64,000 bases of DNA from assembly GCA_963832365.1 (NCBI GenBank), contig CAWHUL010000026.1, positions 1 to 64,000 on the forward strand, written 5' to 3'. Source of the stretch: CAWBRT01 sp963832365. Lineage in GTDB: Bacteria; Acidobacteriota; Terriglobia; Terriglobales; Acidobacteriaceae. The translations under genes and the position numbers were made by a program. Shown here one piece after another: positions 47,552-58,063 of the stretch. The first letter of the stretch is position 1. Each line of letters begins with the position of its first letter. The notes under the pieces were generated by a model, which searched no databases, was not told the DNA's origin, and worked only from the letters and a program-made list of their open reading frames with translations.

Positions 47552-48841
47552 TCAACGGGTTTGATTTGAAAGAACAGTGCGTGACTCCAATACAACAGTT
47601 GGCGCCATCAATGTAAATCCAGTCAACGGTAGTCGGAAGCACACTGCGGCACCAAGCAGGAGAAGCGCCCCGGCGCTTCCGAAAGCAATCCAATGGGTAC
47701 CGAATCGTTCGAAGCCCCAGCCGCCAAGCCATGTACTGATCATTCCCGCTATCTGATGTACCAGATAGGCGGTGCCGTACAGGACACCGACCAAGCGGAC
47801 GCCGTAGATATCGGCGAGCAGGGCAGACGAAGTCGCGATGCTACCGGCCCAGACTATGCCGCCGATGGCAGCCGCGATATACAACTCCCAATGGGTGCCG
47901 ACCAGAAGCAGCGCGAAGAAGCCCAAACCTCGGATGAAGTAGATGGCGGCAAGAATATTTTTGCGGGGCATGCGATCCGACAATCGCCCCAGTATCAGCG
48001 TGCCGAGAATGGCGACCAAGCCGATAATCCCGATGCCGAAGGAGCTTGTCATGGCGTCGAAACCATGGTCCATCAGCATTGGCACGCCGTGGGCGCCCAG
48101 GAGATTCATGCTGAAACCGCAGGCAAAGAGGCCGAGAGCAATCTTCAAAAATGGCGCAGTGCGTACTGCCGCACTGAATCTGAGGCTTTCCCCTACATTC
48201 GCCGTGGCCGCATTTTGGGCGCTGATTTGTTCCGTGAGCAGATCGGCATTCGGCGGAGCGTCATCGCGCATGATGAACAATGCTGACGGTACGGTTACAA
48301 CAACAAACACAATGGCGTAGCCAATGAGTGTGGTCTGCCAGCGAAACCAATGGTTGGATAAGGTCAGCACCGGCGTCATCACTGCGATGCCGGCCATGGA
48401 GCCGGTGGACAAGAAGAACAACGCCATGCCGCGTTGGCGTCTGAACCAACGGCTGATGATGGGAGTAAGCGCAACCGGGCTGGCCAAACCCAGGCCGAGC
48501 GATAGCAGCACCCCGAAGGCCAGCAGGAAGCTGAGCGGCGTGCGGGCGACGACCGTCCAGATCGTCGACACGATGACAATTGTCGTCCCGAGCAAGAGTA
48601 CGAAGCGGGTTCCGAGGCGCCCGACCAGGTATCCGGCCAAGGCCATGGCCAAGCCATAGCACAGCATGCCGACTCCGATGATGCTGGAAAGCAGGCTTCG
48701 GCTGAATCCGAGGTCTCGTGACATGGGCAGGAAAAATGGCCCGATGCCCAATCGCATACCGGCCGTGAGCAGGGTCAGCAGAGTAGCGGCTGCAACTATA
48801 TTCCAGCCGAAATACCAGCGCTGAACAGTCCCTTTGTGCAT
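47552..48841 (-). CDS. MFS transporter (OFA/monocarboxylate-like)
   Basis: This protein has 429 residues from the ATG at 48841; an earlier in-frame start at 48946 adds 35 non-conserved residues. It has twelve helices. It has the monocarboxylate/oxalate-formate-type helix 1 (RWYFGWNIVAAATLLTLLTAGMRLGIGPF), the loop YLVGRLGTRF and the second-half LGRLSDRMPRKNIL. It lies upstream of the ROK promoter on the same strand and ends about 110 bp before that promoter, so it may be a separate unit. The substrate is probably a small organic acid. Confidence 0.85.
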   Translation of the reverse strand: MHKGTVQRWYFGWNIVAAATLLTLLTAGMRLGIGPFFLPMSRDLGFSRSLLSSIIGVGMLCYGLAMALAGYLVGRLGTRFVLLLGTTIVIVSTIWTVVARTPLSFLLAFGVLLSLGLGLASPVALTPIISRWFRRQRGMALFFLSTGSMAGIAVMTPVLTLSNHWFRWQTTLIGYAIVFVVVTVPSALFIMRDDAPPNADLLTEQISAQNAATANVGESLRFSAAVRTAPFLKIALGLFACGFSMNLLGAHGVPMLMDHGFDAMTSSFGIGIIGLVAILGTLILGRLSDRMPRKNILAAIYFIRGLGFFALLLVGTHWELYIAAAIGGIVWAGSIATSSALLADIYGVRLVGVLYGTAYLVHQIAGMISTWLGGWGFERFGTHWIAFGSAGALLLLGAAVCFRLPLTGFTLMAPTVVLESRTVLSNQTR

Positions 48842-48956
48842 TGAAGCTTTGACGTTGGGACAATCCAGATAGATCATCCCGTGACAGTCACAGACTGACT
48901 TCTCAACTGGACCACTCACACGTCCCCCATCGGAGAACAACCCCACTGAGCAATTC

Positions 48957-49733
48957 TTATCTCGGAGGCTCCAGTCCTGTTTCTCGAAGGACCGGATACA
49001 CTGCCGGCGAAGATAGCAGCAAGATCAACTGTTTGACAGCATCCGGGTCAGCAGCCCCGGCACTAATCCCCGCCGAGAGAACCGTGAAATGCTGTATCTC
49101 CGCCGGCAAAGGGCCGACGATCTCGATGCCAGGAGTAGGAACAAGATCGCTAGTCGTCTGGATCGCAATCTCGGCTTCTCCCGAAGTAACAAGCGCTCCT
49201 GACGAAGTACCACCCCGGGCGAGTTTGGTCTTAGGTGCAAGCTTTTCCGCGATCCCGAGCCGCTTAACGAGTTCCGCGAAATAGACTCCGCTAAAGCCGC
49301 CGTCAACGGGATTGGTGTAGGAGATGGACTTTGCCGCCAGCAAAGCTGATTTGAAAGACTCTACTGAGCTTATGTCCGGGCGTGAAGCACCACGACGAAT
49401 CGCAACGCTGATACCAACCCGGGCGAGGTCCGTACGACCTTGTTCAGCCACCTTTCCCAGCTTAACAAGACCCGCCATCGCTGTATCTGAGACGATGACC
49501 ACGTCAAAAGGTTCGCCGTTCTTGACACGCGCAGCAATGCCGCCAGTGGGACCGAAGGTAAGAATGAGCTTATTGCCGGTCTCGCGCTCAATCTGAGGGG
49601 CCAACTGAGTGATTGCTCCCTGAAATCCGAAGGTACAAAAAACCCGTATCTCGGCCCCGAACGCAGTGGACGAAAGCGCCACGATCACGATCAAAAACAA
49701 CCCGATGAAAATACGGCGCAGTGAAGGAATCAT
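48957..49733 (-). CDS. Molybdate-type periplasmic binding protein (second orphan)
   Basis: This protein has 258 residues from the ATG at 49733, with a Sec signal (MIPSLRRIFIGLFLIVIVAL, cleavage about AFG-AEI). It has the ModA-like type II fold: EIRVFCTFGFQGAITQLAPQIERETGNKL, GEPFDVVIVSDTAMAGLVKLGKV, GLEPPR at the end. It is clearly homologous to the protein at 28982-29770. Again no permease or ATPase is adjacent. It lies divergent from the PEP-synthase-like gene at 49912. Confidence 0.82.
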   Translation of the reverse strand: MIPSLRRIFIGLFLIVIVALSSTAFGAEIRVFCTFGFQGAITQLAPQIERETGNKLILTFGPTGGIAARVKNGEPFDVVIVSDTAMAGLVKLGKVAEQGRTDLARVGISVAIRRGASRPDISSVESFKSALLAAKSISYTNPVDGGFSGVYFAELVKRLGIAEKLAPKTKLARGGTSSGALVTSGEAEIAIQTTSDLVPTPGIEIVGPLPAEIQHFTVLSAGISAGAADPDAVKQLILLLSSPAVYPVLRETGLEPPR

Positions 49734-49911
49734 GACCGTGACTATTTCATGCCGCAACGGCAGCGTCAAGCAGGCCGTCTTTGCGATTGAGCGTCAGCGG
49801 AACAGGAATCTGAGGGCGACCTTTTGGAGTTGCCGGGCCTTACCCCCGCTCACAGACGGTTGTGACCACTATCATGGCAGCCGATTGGCAGCGAACGTAT
49901 GCTGCGCAATA

Positions 49912-52460
49912 ATGTCCGAAAGCTCCCAAGGCGAGAAGCAGAGTCTCGGAAGTGTGCTTCGTGATTGGCTCTGTCATTTCGGTAGGAAGCGATCGCCCTT
50001 GACGCCGGCGGTCCGCCGCGCGCAGTTTCGGCTGACTTATTCCCGCTTCCGGGAAATCCTCACTCTCAATGATGGCATTCTGCGCACAATCTCCGAGTTC
50101 GAAGACAAAGCTACCGGACAGGAACCATTTGCCCTGCATCCGCTTTTGGGGAAGCTTCGCCAGGCGGAACTGAATGCCGCGCTGATCGCCAAGAACCTCA
50201 ATCAGATTGCCGGTGGGCAGCAGTATAGCGGGCTTTACGATGCATTGGGACGCATCCAGGAGCGCATAGCATCGGTCGTGGATCGCCACATCGGCCTGCC
50301 GGACGGGCCACTGATCCTCCCGCTTGACGAAGCACGGCGGGAGTGCGCGCTTCTGGCTGGCTCAAAAGCAGCCGCATTGGGTGAACTGCGTGCCGCTCTG
50401 CGGTTGGCCGTGCCCGACGGGTTCGTCGTTACCACGAGCGCTTTTTCCCTCATGCTTCGTGCTGCCGGCCAGTCCGCTGAAGCTTCCACCCTGGAGGGCG
50501 TGCTCGAACAATCCGGGCGAGAGGCATTGGAACTGGCCTGCCGCCGAGTTCGAGACGGGATTCTCAACACCACGCCTCCGGCAGAGGTGTTGGACGCGAT
50601 TTCCCGCGCTTGCCAGCTCCACTTTGCGGCGCGTCGCAACCCTCGCTTGCCGTGCGGAGCAGCGCAGTCGGTGAAGACACCGCCGCTTCCCATGCCGGCC
50701 AGTACCTCACCAGGTTGGATGTGCCCTGTGAAGAGCTGGCGTTTGCCTGGCGCGAAGTGGTCGCAAGCGCTTTCTCGCCTGATGCGGTTGCCTATCGCTA
50801 CCTTCGAGGCCTTGCCTTTGAGCACGCGGCCATGGCGGTTCTGGTTCTTCGCATGCTGAAGCCGCGCGCAGCGGGAGTCCTTTTCACTCGCGACGTCAAC
50901 GATCCCACGCAGGATGCTGTCGTCATCAGCATGACTCCCGGCCGTGGCGATGTGCTTGTGTCCGGACGGACGAACGCCTTTGAGATTACCCTCCGATCCG
51001 GCGAAGACCCAGCGCCCGGGCACTCCCTGCCCGCAGACCTCATCCATTCCTCGGAACTCGCGCATCTCCGCGAAGCTGCGCGCCGCCTGGAAGGGCTTTT
51101 CGGAGGTCCGCAGGACGTCGAGTGGGCGGTCGAAGAGAATGGGCCGGTCTATTTTCTTCAAAGTCGGCCGTTAACCCTGTCGCCATTTGAGGACGGAGAA
51201 GAACCTGCGATCGTCTTCTCCGGCGACTCCGTCGCTGCTCCAATCATCGAAGGAGGCCGAGTGGCGTGTCCGGGCATCGGCATCGGACCCGTGCGCAGAC
51301 TGACGACGCTGGACCTCCCCGACTCCGTCCCCGCAGGGAGTGTTCTGGTGGCCCCGAATGCGGTCGTGGAGCTTTCTCGTTTCATGCCTTATTGTGCAGC
51401 CGTGGTGACCGAGGTGGGTTCGCCAACCTCGCACATGTCAATCCTGAGCAGGGAGTTTGGGGTTCCAACTCTTGTCGGCGTTACCGGCGCTCTCGGCCGG
51501 GTCTCTGACGGCGAGGAAGTGACTGTGGATGCGACTCACCGGCGAGTCTTCGCCGGGGCGTTTCCGGTCAAGGGTGGACACCGGGATCCCAGCGGAAAGG
51601 TGAGCGGCACCGCCCCGCTCGCGGGTTCTCCGGTGGTACGGCTGCTGAGAGAACTCGGGGAGTGGGTGACACCGCTCCACCTGACGGATGCGACCGCTCC
51701 TGAGTTTGCGCCCGAGTACTGCCGCTCGCTACACGACCTGACACGATTCGTGCACGAGTGCGTCTATCACGCCATGTTCGGCTTCGGTGAAGAAGTACAG
51801 CGGAGTCTCCCCACGCCAACCGTCCTGGATGCGCGCATGCCTCTCGCCGTCCATCTTTTTGACGTTGGGGGAGGACTGAAGGACGACTCCGGCGCCAAGA
51901 TTCCTGCATCGGCAATCAGCTCCGAGCCGATGCTGGGGTTCGTTCGAGGGCTGACCGATCCGCGCGTCAAGTGGGATCGCCCGCGCCAGATCTCGGCTGA
52001 CGGATTTCTCTCGGTTATGGGAGAGAGCATGCTTGGAGCCCCACCGGAAACCCGCGGGATGGCGGAAGCCTCCTTCTGCGTACTTTCCGGCAACTACATG
52101 AATTTCGCGGTGCGCACGGGTTACCATTTTTCCACGGTCGATGCATGGTGCGCTGGAGTGGAAAGCCGCAATTACATCCACTTCCATTTTTCGGGCGGTG
52201 GCGCCGCCTCGGAGCGCAGAGAGCGCAGGCAGCGCTTCCTGGCTCATGTTCTTCTCCAGATGCAGTTTCAGGTGCGGAATCGCGGCGATATGATAACCGC
52301 ACAACTCGACAAGTTCGATCGCGCGACGACTCTCGCGGCGCTGGAGCGACTTGGCCGGCTCACGCTTTGCGCGCGCCAGCTCGATATGCTGATGGATACC
52401 GACTCCGATGCTGAAAATTTCGCCAGGGCCTTTATTGCTGAGGATTTCGCACGCTTCTGA
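49912..52460 (+). pseudogene. PEP-synthase-like protein A (ATP-grasp + phosphohistidine + novel C-domain), one frameshift
   Basis: Reading from ATG 49912: a helical N-terminal domain (FRLTYSRFREILTLNDGILRTISEFED), a PEP/pyruvate-binding ATP-grasp domain (LLAGSKAAALGELRAALRLAVPDGF, then after the break PSLAVRSSAVGEDTAASHAGQY and DVEWAVEENGPVYFLQSRPL), a mobile phosphohistidine domain (VVTEVGSPTSHMSILSREFG, catalytic His), and a C-terminal domain of about 300 residues found only in its paralogue here. The PEP-synthase TIM barrel is absent. The frame shifts once at about 50625-50645; corrected length is about 848 residues. It is convergent with the regulator and its paralogue at 54.8-57.4 kb, and 75 bp upstream of the sensor kinase. 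The reaction is presumably ATP-dependent His phosphorylation with an unknown acceptor. Confidence 0.8.
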
Positions 52461-52535
52461 CAGGTGGCCAATAACCCGAATTTTGCAATCGAACGGTCAC
52501 ACGGGGCACATGAAACAATATCCGAGGACGCTTCG

Positions 52536-54252
52536 ATGAGCAGCGCCACAGCTGCCGCACCTAAAATGGATGCAGCCCGGTCGCCTTTGCATGCTCTCCG
52601 GCGGCGCCTGACGCTGCTGCTGATTGGCGCTTCGGTCTTGCCGATGACCATCGTCAGTCTCGGCGGATGGGTGGTCTTTCGCGGTCTGATCGCGGACCGG
52701 GTTGCAGAGCACCTCCAGACGGTCGTGCACGATCACGCAGGTACCATCGACCTTATTCTGGAGGATCGGCTGAAGGCCCTGCGGTTGATCTCGGAGAGCT
52801 ACAGCCATGCTCAACTCGCCGATCCTGCTGTATTCCGAGGAGTGTTCACGAACCTGAACAGCACCTATAAGCAGGATTTCCAGGATCTGAGCCTGATCGA
52901 CGATCAGGGGCGACATCTTTCCTACATCGGCCCCTACGACCTCCTCCACCAGAACTATCGTGACACCGAGTGGTTCCGACATGTCCGGGACGAAGAGACG
53001 ATATATCAGCGATGTCTTTCTCGGCTTTCGCAAAGTCCCCCACTTCATCATGGCGGTTCGACATGATGAGCCTGACGGCCGGTTCTGGGTGCTCCGCGCC
53101 TCCATCAACTCCGAGGTCTTTGACCAGCTTGTTTCGGGCGGCGTAATCGGCTCGGGCGGCGACATCTACCTGCTGGACAAAACCGGCCGTTACCAAACGC
53201 GTCCCAAGCACAGCGGCCAAGTGCTGAGCGAGAGCGGAATGACCGTGGGCGCGCCGCGGGGAGATGTGTGGACGGTGCGGACCCTCTCCGCCGATGGCCG
53301 GGCGATCGTGCGAACCATGAAGTGGATCAAAGACCGCCGATGGTTGCTGGTTGCCGAACGGGAGATTGCCGAGGTCGACGCGCCTATTCACCGGGCACTT
53401 GCCCGGGGCGCCGTGGTCTTTGGTATGGGAGTGCTCACGATCTTGGTGATCACCATCCTCACGACTGGGCGACTATTTCGAATGTTGCTGAGCGCGGAGC
53501 AGCAGAAGGAAAGACTCGATGACCAGCTTCTGCGGGCAGCCAAGCTGGCTACGGTAGGCGAAATGGCCACCGGCGTGGCCCATGAGATCAACAACCCGCT
53601 CGCAATTATCTACTCCGAGCAGACGAATATCGCCGACTTGCTGCAGGAGATGGATCCGAACGATCCTCGCGTCGAAGAGATGCGTGACTCGGTGGACCAG
53701 ACGAGCAAGCAGGTAGGCCGTTGCAAGGCGATCACGCACAAGCTGTTGCAGTTCGGCCGCCAGGGTGTCGCTACCGGAACACTGATCGATCCGGCAACGG
53801 AACTGGCTGAAATCGTCCGGTTCTTCGAACGGCAGGCATCGGTCGACAACATCTCGCTTCGGCTGGAGATGAAGCCGGGATTGCCTAAGGTCTTCATCAA
53901 CGCCGGCGAGTTTCAGCAGGTTGTGAGCAACTTGCTCACGAATGCCCTGCAAGCATTGCAGGGACGTCCCGGCGCAATCCGGGTATCAGCCTGGAGCGAA
54001 AACGGGAATGTGATGCTGTCTGTCGAGGATACGGGACCGGGCATCCCCCCCGACGTCAGGGACAGGATATTCGAGCCGTTCTACACCACCAAACAATTTG
54101 GCAAGGGCGCGGGAGGCACAGGGCTTGGCCTGGCGGTCTGTGACGGTATCGTATCAAAATGGAAGGGTCGCATTTTCGTAGACTCGAAACCGGGTACCGG
54201 GGCGCGACTGATCGTCGAGTTACCTGCGGCGTCGACGGACGATGATCGCTGA
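52536..54252 (+). pseudogene. Cache-type sensor histidine kinase, one frameshift
   Basis: From ATG 52536 (GAGGA upstream) the protein has a first helix at about 32-52 (LLLIGASVLPMTIVSLGGWVVF) and an extracytoplasmic dCache-like domain (LKALRLISESYSHAQLADPAVF, LIDDQGRHLSYIGPYDLLHQNYRDTEWF). A second helix follows (GAVVFGMGVLTILVITILTTG), then HisKA with the phospho-accepting His in GEMATGVAHEINNPLA and an HATPase with N, G1 and G2 boxes (LLTNALQAL, VEDTGPGIPPDV, GGTGLGLAVCDGIV). One extra A at about 53001 splits it; removal restores DEETYISDVFLGF and about 571 residues. It senses a periplasmic signal. Its partner is probably the regulator on the opposite strand. Confidence 0.85.
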
Positions 54253-54709
54253 GATTCAGAGAGGTATGAACCGAATTTCTCGGTGAAACCCCGTTCTTTA
54301 GTCGGCGTTTGCGGTTGGCCTCGCAGGCGCGGGACAGCGCTTTGCGTTCGCTCGCATCCTCAATCGCCGAAACCAACTCCTCGATCGGGCATGGCTTGGC
54401 CAGGAATCCCTCGGAGCCGCCCTTCAGCGCAGACAGAACGGAAGGAATCTCTCCGCGTCCGGTTAAGAGTAGGACAGGTGTGAGCTGGTCATAGAGTCGC
54501 AGTTCGCTAAGTGTGGCAAGTCCATCCATGCCAGGCATCTTCAAGTCCAGGAGTACGCAGTCGAATTGCGACTTCTCGAGTATGGCAAGAGCCGAACTCC
54601 CACCGTTGGCCGTATCGACGTGGAATCCCCGGCGGGAGAGCACACGTTTCAAAGAGTTCAGATAATCGACCTCATCGTCTACAGCAAGCACGCGAATCGG
54701 TTCACCCAT
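54056..54709 (-). CDS. Response regulator receiver protein with aberrant tail
   Basis: From ATG 54709 (MGEPIRVLAVDDEVDYL) a CheY-like receiver domain occupies residues 1-120. It has acidic pocket DDE (11-13), phospho-acceptor D55 in CVLLDLKMPGMDGL, T in LLLTGRGE and the lysine of FLAKPCPIEEL. After about residue 145 (ANRKRRLKNGVS) the sequence becomes non-protein-like. It runs 197 bases antisense into the end of the sensor kinase before stopping at 54056, so the normal stop appears to be lost. There is no DNA-binding output domain. The gene follows the PEP-synthase-like B gene by 66 bp in one operon. Confidence 0.8.
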   Translation of the reverse strand: MGEPIRVLAVDDEVDYLNSLKRVLSRRGFHVDTANGGSSALAILEKSQFDCVLLDLKMPGMDGLATLSELRLYDQLTPVLLLTGRGEIPSVLSALKGGSEGFLAKPCPIEELVSAIEDASERKALSRACEANRKRRLKNGVSPRNSVHTSLNLSDHRPSTPQVTRRSVAPRYPVSSLRKCDPSILIRYRHRPPGQALCLPRPCQIVWWCRTARISCP

Positions 54710-54775
54710 GGGGCCCACCTCTGTGATCGCGGCGATGAAAACGTGGGGCGCACAAAGCAACTCGCCAGTACTTCC

Positions 54776-57415
54776 TCATGTTTGTCTCTGCCGGGATAGA
54801 TCATAATCCTCTTCCAGAAATGCCTTGAGGATAATTTGTACTGATTCCTCCGAATTCATGGCTGCGTCCATCTGGCGGAAGAACTGAAATGCCCGTCCGA
54901 TCATCGTCAAGTGGGCGACGGTTTCTTCCTGGTTGCGCTTCCCGAGCCGGGCGTATACCGCGTCCCCGTCGACGGTCACCGCGAAACCGTGATGTTCCAA
55001 CCCGCCCGCTATCGCACGAACCCGTCGGACTCGGCGCTCCTGATCGGCCGCGCCGCCTCGGAAAAGAACACTGATGTAATTCTTGTTCGGAGTGAGGCCG
55101 CAATAGGTGTCGACCACCGCGAAGTGATAACCGACGCGCGCCGTGTAGTTGAGATAGCGATCGGAGACGAGGGCGTAGCAAGGATCGCGAAAGGTGCGCG
55201 TCTCCTCGGGGTTCTCCATTGCATGACGCATCATGATCCCGAAAAGACCCTGGATGTCCATCGGCTTGGCACCAAATCGCGGGATTCGCCGGTCCAGCAT
55301 TCCGGTCATCAACGCCGAGAAAGGAACCGAAGTTACCTGCGGGAGTTTGACCCGACGTGCACCGTGGGGAGCATTGATGCCCCCGCCCAGATCGAAGATA
55401 AATATGTCGATGGGGAGGAAGACATCCAGACGCACGCCCGCTTGTTGCATGTCGCCCATCGCCCCGCCGAGTTGGAACATTTCCTCGTAGGATTTCTCGT
55501 GCGCAAATCGCGCGATGTCGTGCAGCGTAACGCAGTGCTCGGGAGTGAACGCCGCCGATCCGGGATGGCTCAGGCGAAGGGGGATAAGCAGCTCCGCGAC
55601 TGACTCGAGCAAGCTGAAGGCGGGCGTGCCGATCATCGCATCCCGTTGGAGCATCGCCTGGGTAGAGTTCTTCTGTTGGTTCTGAAGTTCGCTGACCTCG
55701 CCCTCATAAACACGTCGCCCGCGAGCGTCGAGAGTGACCAACTGGCCTGTTTTTAGTGTGGAAGTGGCATGCCGGGTGTTCACCAGGGTAGGGACATTGA
55801 ACTCACGGGAGAGCGCCGCCATATGCCCGGTCGCGCTGCCCAGGTCCGTGATGATTGCATGCGCCTTTGCCATCACCTCGATAAAGTTTGGAGATGACCT
55901 CGGAGCAACCAGAACGGCACCGTCCGGAAAGCCCTCCAGATTGTCGTTCTCGGTGGCATGACAGACCGGACCCGTTCCGACGCCAAGGCAAGCCGCTTCG
56001 CCACCGCTCAGCAGCACTTGCCGCCCCGGTAGTGCCGGTTCCTCGCCCCTCTCCTGAATCAGCACTCGCAACGGCCGCGACTGCAGAATCCAGAACTGTC
56101 GTCCTTTATCGATTGCCCACTCAACGTCCTGCGGCGCGCCGAAGTGGGTCTCCAGTTTCAGTATCATGCGCGCGAGGCTGCTTGCCTCCTCGTCGCTGAG
56201 CGCCCAGTTCTGCCGCGCCTCGGCGGAAACCGCCTCTTCCCGCACCCCGCCACCGTCCTGCCCGCGTACGGCAACCTCCTGATTGGAGGGCGTATGTGCG
56301 ATCACCTTCTGCTCTCCGCCCCGCTCAGCTTCAATGATCTCCGGAGAGGTTCGCCCCTCGACCAGGCTTGCCCCCAGACCCCGAACCGCATGGATGAGGA
56401 TTCGCTCACGGTCCCCCGTCCTGGGGTCGACCGAATAACCGACTCCCGCTGCCGCCGGTTCGATCATCTCGATACAGCCGACTCCCATGGCGAGAGAAGC
56501 TGCGGAAACGCCGTGCAGGCGACGATAGTGAGCCGCCTTCGCAGAATACAGGCTTCTGAGCACCTCAAGGTATGCTTCGCTCAGGCCGGACTGGGGCACT
56601 TGAAGAGCCGTGTGGAACTGGCCGGCGAAGGAGACTAGACCGTCCTCCCCCAACGCACTGGAGCGCACTGCCAGCAGCGGTGAGCGGCCGATTGCGGTCG
56701 AGAATCGACCGTATGCTTCGGTCAACGCCTGTTCAACTTCCGGCGGTACCACGAGCGGAACTGCCTCACCCGTTTGGGGCTCCAAGCCGATTTCGGACAT
56801 TGAGATCCCGGCTGCGCTCACCACCCGGCGATGCCCTTCCACGGTGATCGCGAACCCATTGGGTGTGGGCAGGCCCACACCGTTGCGAATCTCCCCAAGG
56901 TTGGCCATCTTGCCGCCCACCAGCCAAGCGTCCCGGGCGCGGATCTGTGACATGTCGATCACCAACGGTATCTTCATGTCCGCCAGCGTGATCTCCAATC
57001 GCTGGTTGAATCCCGCCGAGATCGCCTCGCGTCTTGACTCCAGAGCGGCATACCGGCCGTCGGAAATGGCATTCAAACTCGAGACCATCTGGTACACGTC
57101 CACATTGGCGCGGAGCGCTTGCGCCCGGACCCAGGCATGGTCAAAGGAACGTTCGCCCCGCTTCAGGTCCTCAAGTTCAGCAATGATGGAAAGGAAGCTG
57201 TTGTTGGCGTTCAGCAGCCGGCGAAACTCAGTGTGATAGAGGCGGAAACGCGCTAGTTGAGCCTCCTGGTCGACTGCGGAGACGCGATAGAGTCCGATGG
57301 CCTCGAGAAACCAAAGACACCCTCGCCGCAAGCGATTCCAGGGCGTTGTTTTCGGAGGAGATTCACTCGATTGAACGCTTGGCTTTCCGACCGGCGTGAC
57401 ATCCGAATCCTGCAT
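54776..57415 (-). CDS. PEP-synthase-like protein B (ATP-grasp + phosphohistidine + novel C-domain)
   Basis: This intact protein has 879 residues. The helical N terminus is at about 45-145, and the PEP/pyruvate-binding ATP-grasp domain at about 155-450 (WLVGGKMANLGEI with K169, LLAVRSSALGED with R251, DVEWAIDKGRQFWILQSRPL). A phosphohistidine domain spans about 465-575 (IITDLGSATGHMAALSREFN, His 531). The C-terminal domain (about 590-879) includes LHDIARFAHEKSYEEMFQLG, FIFDLGGGINA, SDRYLNYTARVGYHFAVVDTYCG and NYISVLFRGGAADQERR, all mirrored in protein A. The domain order is like rifampicin phosphotransferase and PEP synthase but with neither their acceptor nor barrel domain. It follows the 225-residue gene by three bases, so the two are co-translated. 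Function unknown. Confidence 0.85.
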   Translation of the reverse strand: MQDSDVTPVGKPSVQSSESPPKTTPWNRLRRGCLWFLEAIGLYRVSAVDQEAQLARFRLYHTEFRRLLNANNSFLSIIAELEDLKRGERSFDHAWVRAQALRANVDVYQMVSSLNAISDGRYAALESRREAISAGFNQRLEITLADMKIPLVIDMSQIRARDAWLVGGKMANLGEIRNGVGLPTPNGFAITVEGHRRVVSAAGISMSEIGLEPQTGEAVPLVVPPEVEQALTEAYGRFSTAIGRSPLLAVRSSALGEDGLVSFAGQFHTALQVPQSGLSEAYLEVLRSLYSAKAAHYRRLHGVSAASLAMGVGCIEMIEPAAAGVGYSVDPRTGDRERILIHAVRGLGASLVEGRTSPEIIEAERGGEQKVIAHTPSNQEVAVRGQDGGGVREEAVSAEARQNWALSDEEASSLARMILKLETHFGAPQDVEWAIDKGRQFWILQSRPLRVLIQERGEEPALPGRQVLLSGGEAACLGVGTGPVCHATENDNLEGFPDGAVLVAPRSSPNFIEVMAKAHAIITDLGSATGHMAALSREFNVPTLVNTRHATSTLKTGQLVTLDARGRRVYEGEVSELQNQQKNSTQAMLQRDAMIGTPAFSLLESVAELLIPLRLSHPGSAAFTPEHCVTLHDIARFAHEKSYEEMFQLGGAMGDMQQAGVRLDVFLPIDIFIFDLGGGINAPHGARRVKLPQVTSVPFSALMTGMLDRRIPRFGAKPMDIQGLFGIMMRHAMENPEETRTFRDPCYALVSDRYLNYTARVGYHFAVVDTYCGLTPNKNYISVLFRGGAADQERRVRRVRAIAGGLEHHGFAVTVDGDAVYARLGKRNQEETVAHLTMIGRAFQFFRQMDAAMNSEESVQIILKAFLEEDYDLSRQRQT

Positions 57416-57418
57416 GCG

Positions 57419-58063
57419 CTATCCCTGCCCGATGTTGGCGACTAGCAATTTGATGAGCTTCTTTGCGCTGCGCTTTCGGAGCGCAAAGATCTGGATAGGC
57501 GCAACGCCGTATTCATGCGGGATAATCTCAGCCCAGCGCGTGGGAATGAGCAGGCCATGGAGCACGCCGGCAATCCCGAGCAGCACCATGGCGGTTCCCG
57601 TCACCTGCAACCAGGAGCGACAAAGAAACGCCACCGCAGCGATCACCACCCCCGCTATTATCTCGCCAAGGCGAACTTGGCGGCGCACCGCAATCCGGCT
57701 GATGCTCGAGAATGGAATCTCCTCGATTCCATCTCGGTCCTGGGCGCGAAACTGAACCGGTTCTCCGGCCTTTTCCCGGGAAGTTAGCCGAAACACCCGG
57801 CGGTCAGTGACGAACATGGAGATTCTCTCCTGCTCACTCTCTTGCAGAACAGAACCCGCCAGTTTCGTGTGCGCGTGCATAACGTGATGTTCGGCTATTA
57901 TCAGCTCATTCGGGGCGAGCCGTTCACGCACCAACTCCAGGCAGATTGCTACCGTAAGCTTCTCATGCCGATTTTGGAAAATTCTCTGCGGAACGTCGCC
58001 CCGTACCTGCTGTTCGGTCAGTTCACAAATTTCCCGGCGCAGGGAGTCGGCCTTAGTCGTCAT
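57419..58063 (-). CDS. Unknown protein with bacterial-PH-like region and two membrane helices
   Basis: This protein has 214 residues from the ATG at 58063; the longer frame from 58096 is less likely. The N-terminal half is soluble and helical (LRREICELTEQQVRGDVPQRIF). A middle segment (MFVTDRRVFRLTSREKAGEPVQFRAQDRDGIEEIPFSSISRIAV) has the look of a bacterial PH-type domain. A hydrophobic hairpin follows (GEIIAGVVIAAVAFLCRSWLQVTGTAMVLLGIAGVLHGLLI), and the tail is short and basic (LRKRSAKKLIKLLVANIG). I know no named family. Its start overlaps the preceding small gene by 11 bases and its stop is three bases before protein B, so it is a fixed member of the operon. Confidence 0.65.
   Translation of the reverse strand: MTTKADSLRREICELTEQQVRGDVPQRIFQNRHEKLTVAICLELVRERLAPNELIIAEHHVMHAHTKLAGSVLQESEQERISMFVTDRRVFRLTSREKAGEPVQFRAQDRDGIEEIPFSSISRIAVRRQVRLGEIIAGVVIAAVAFLCRSWLQVTGTAMVLLGIAGVLHGLLIPTRWAEIIPHEYGVAPIQIFALRKRSAKKLIKLLVANIGQG

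Noticed and set aside
49666..49911. Earlier start for PEP-synthase-like protein A
   Set aside because: The upstream in-frame residues are basic and unlike the paralogue; similarity starts shortly after the ATG at 49912.
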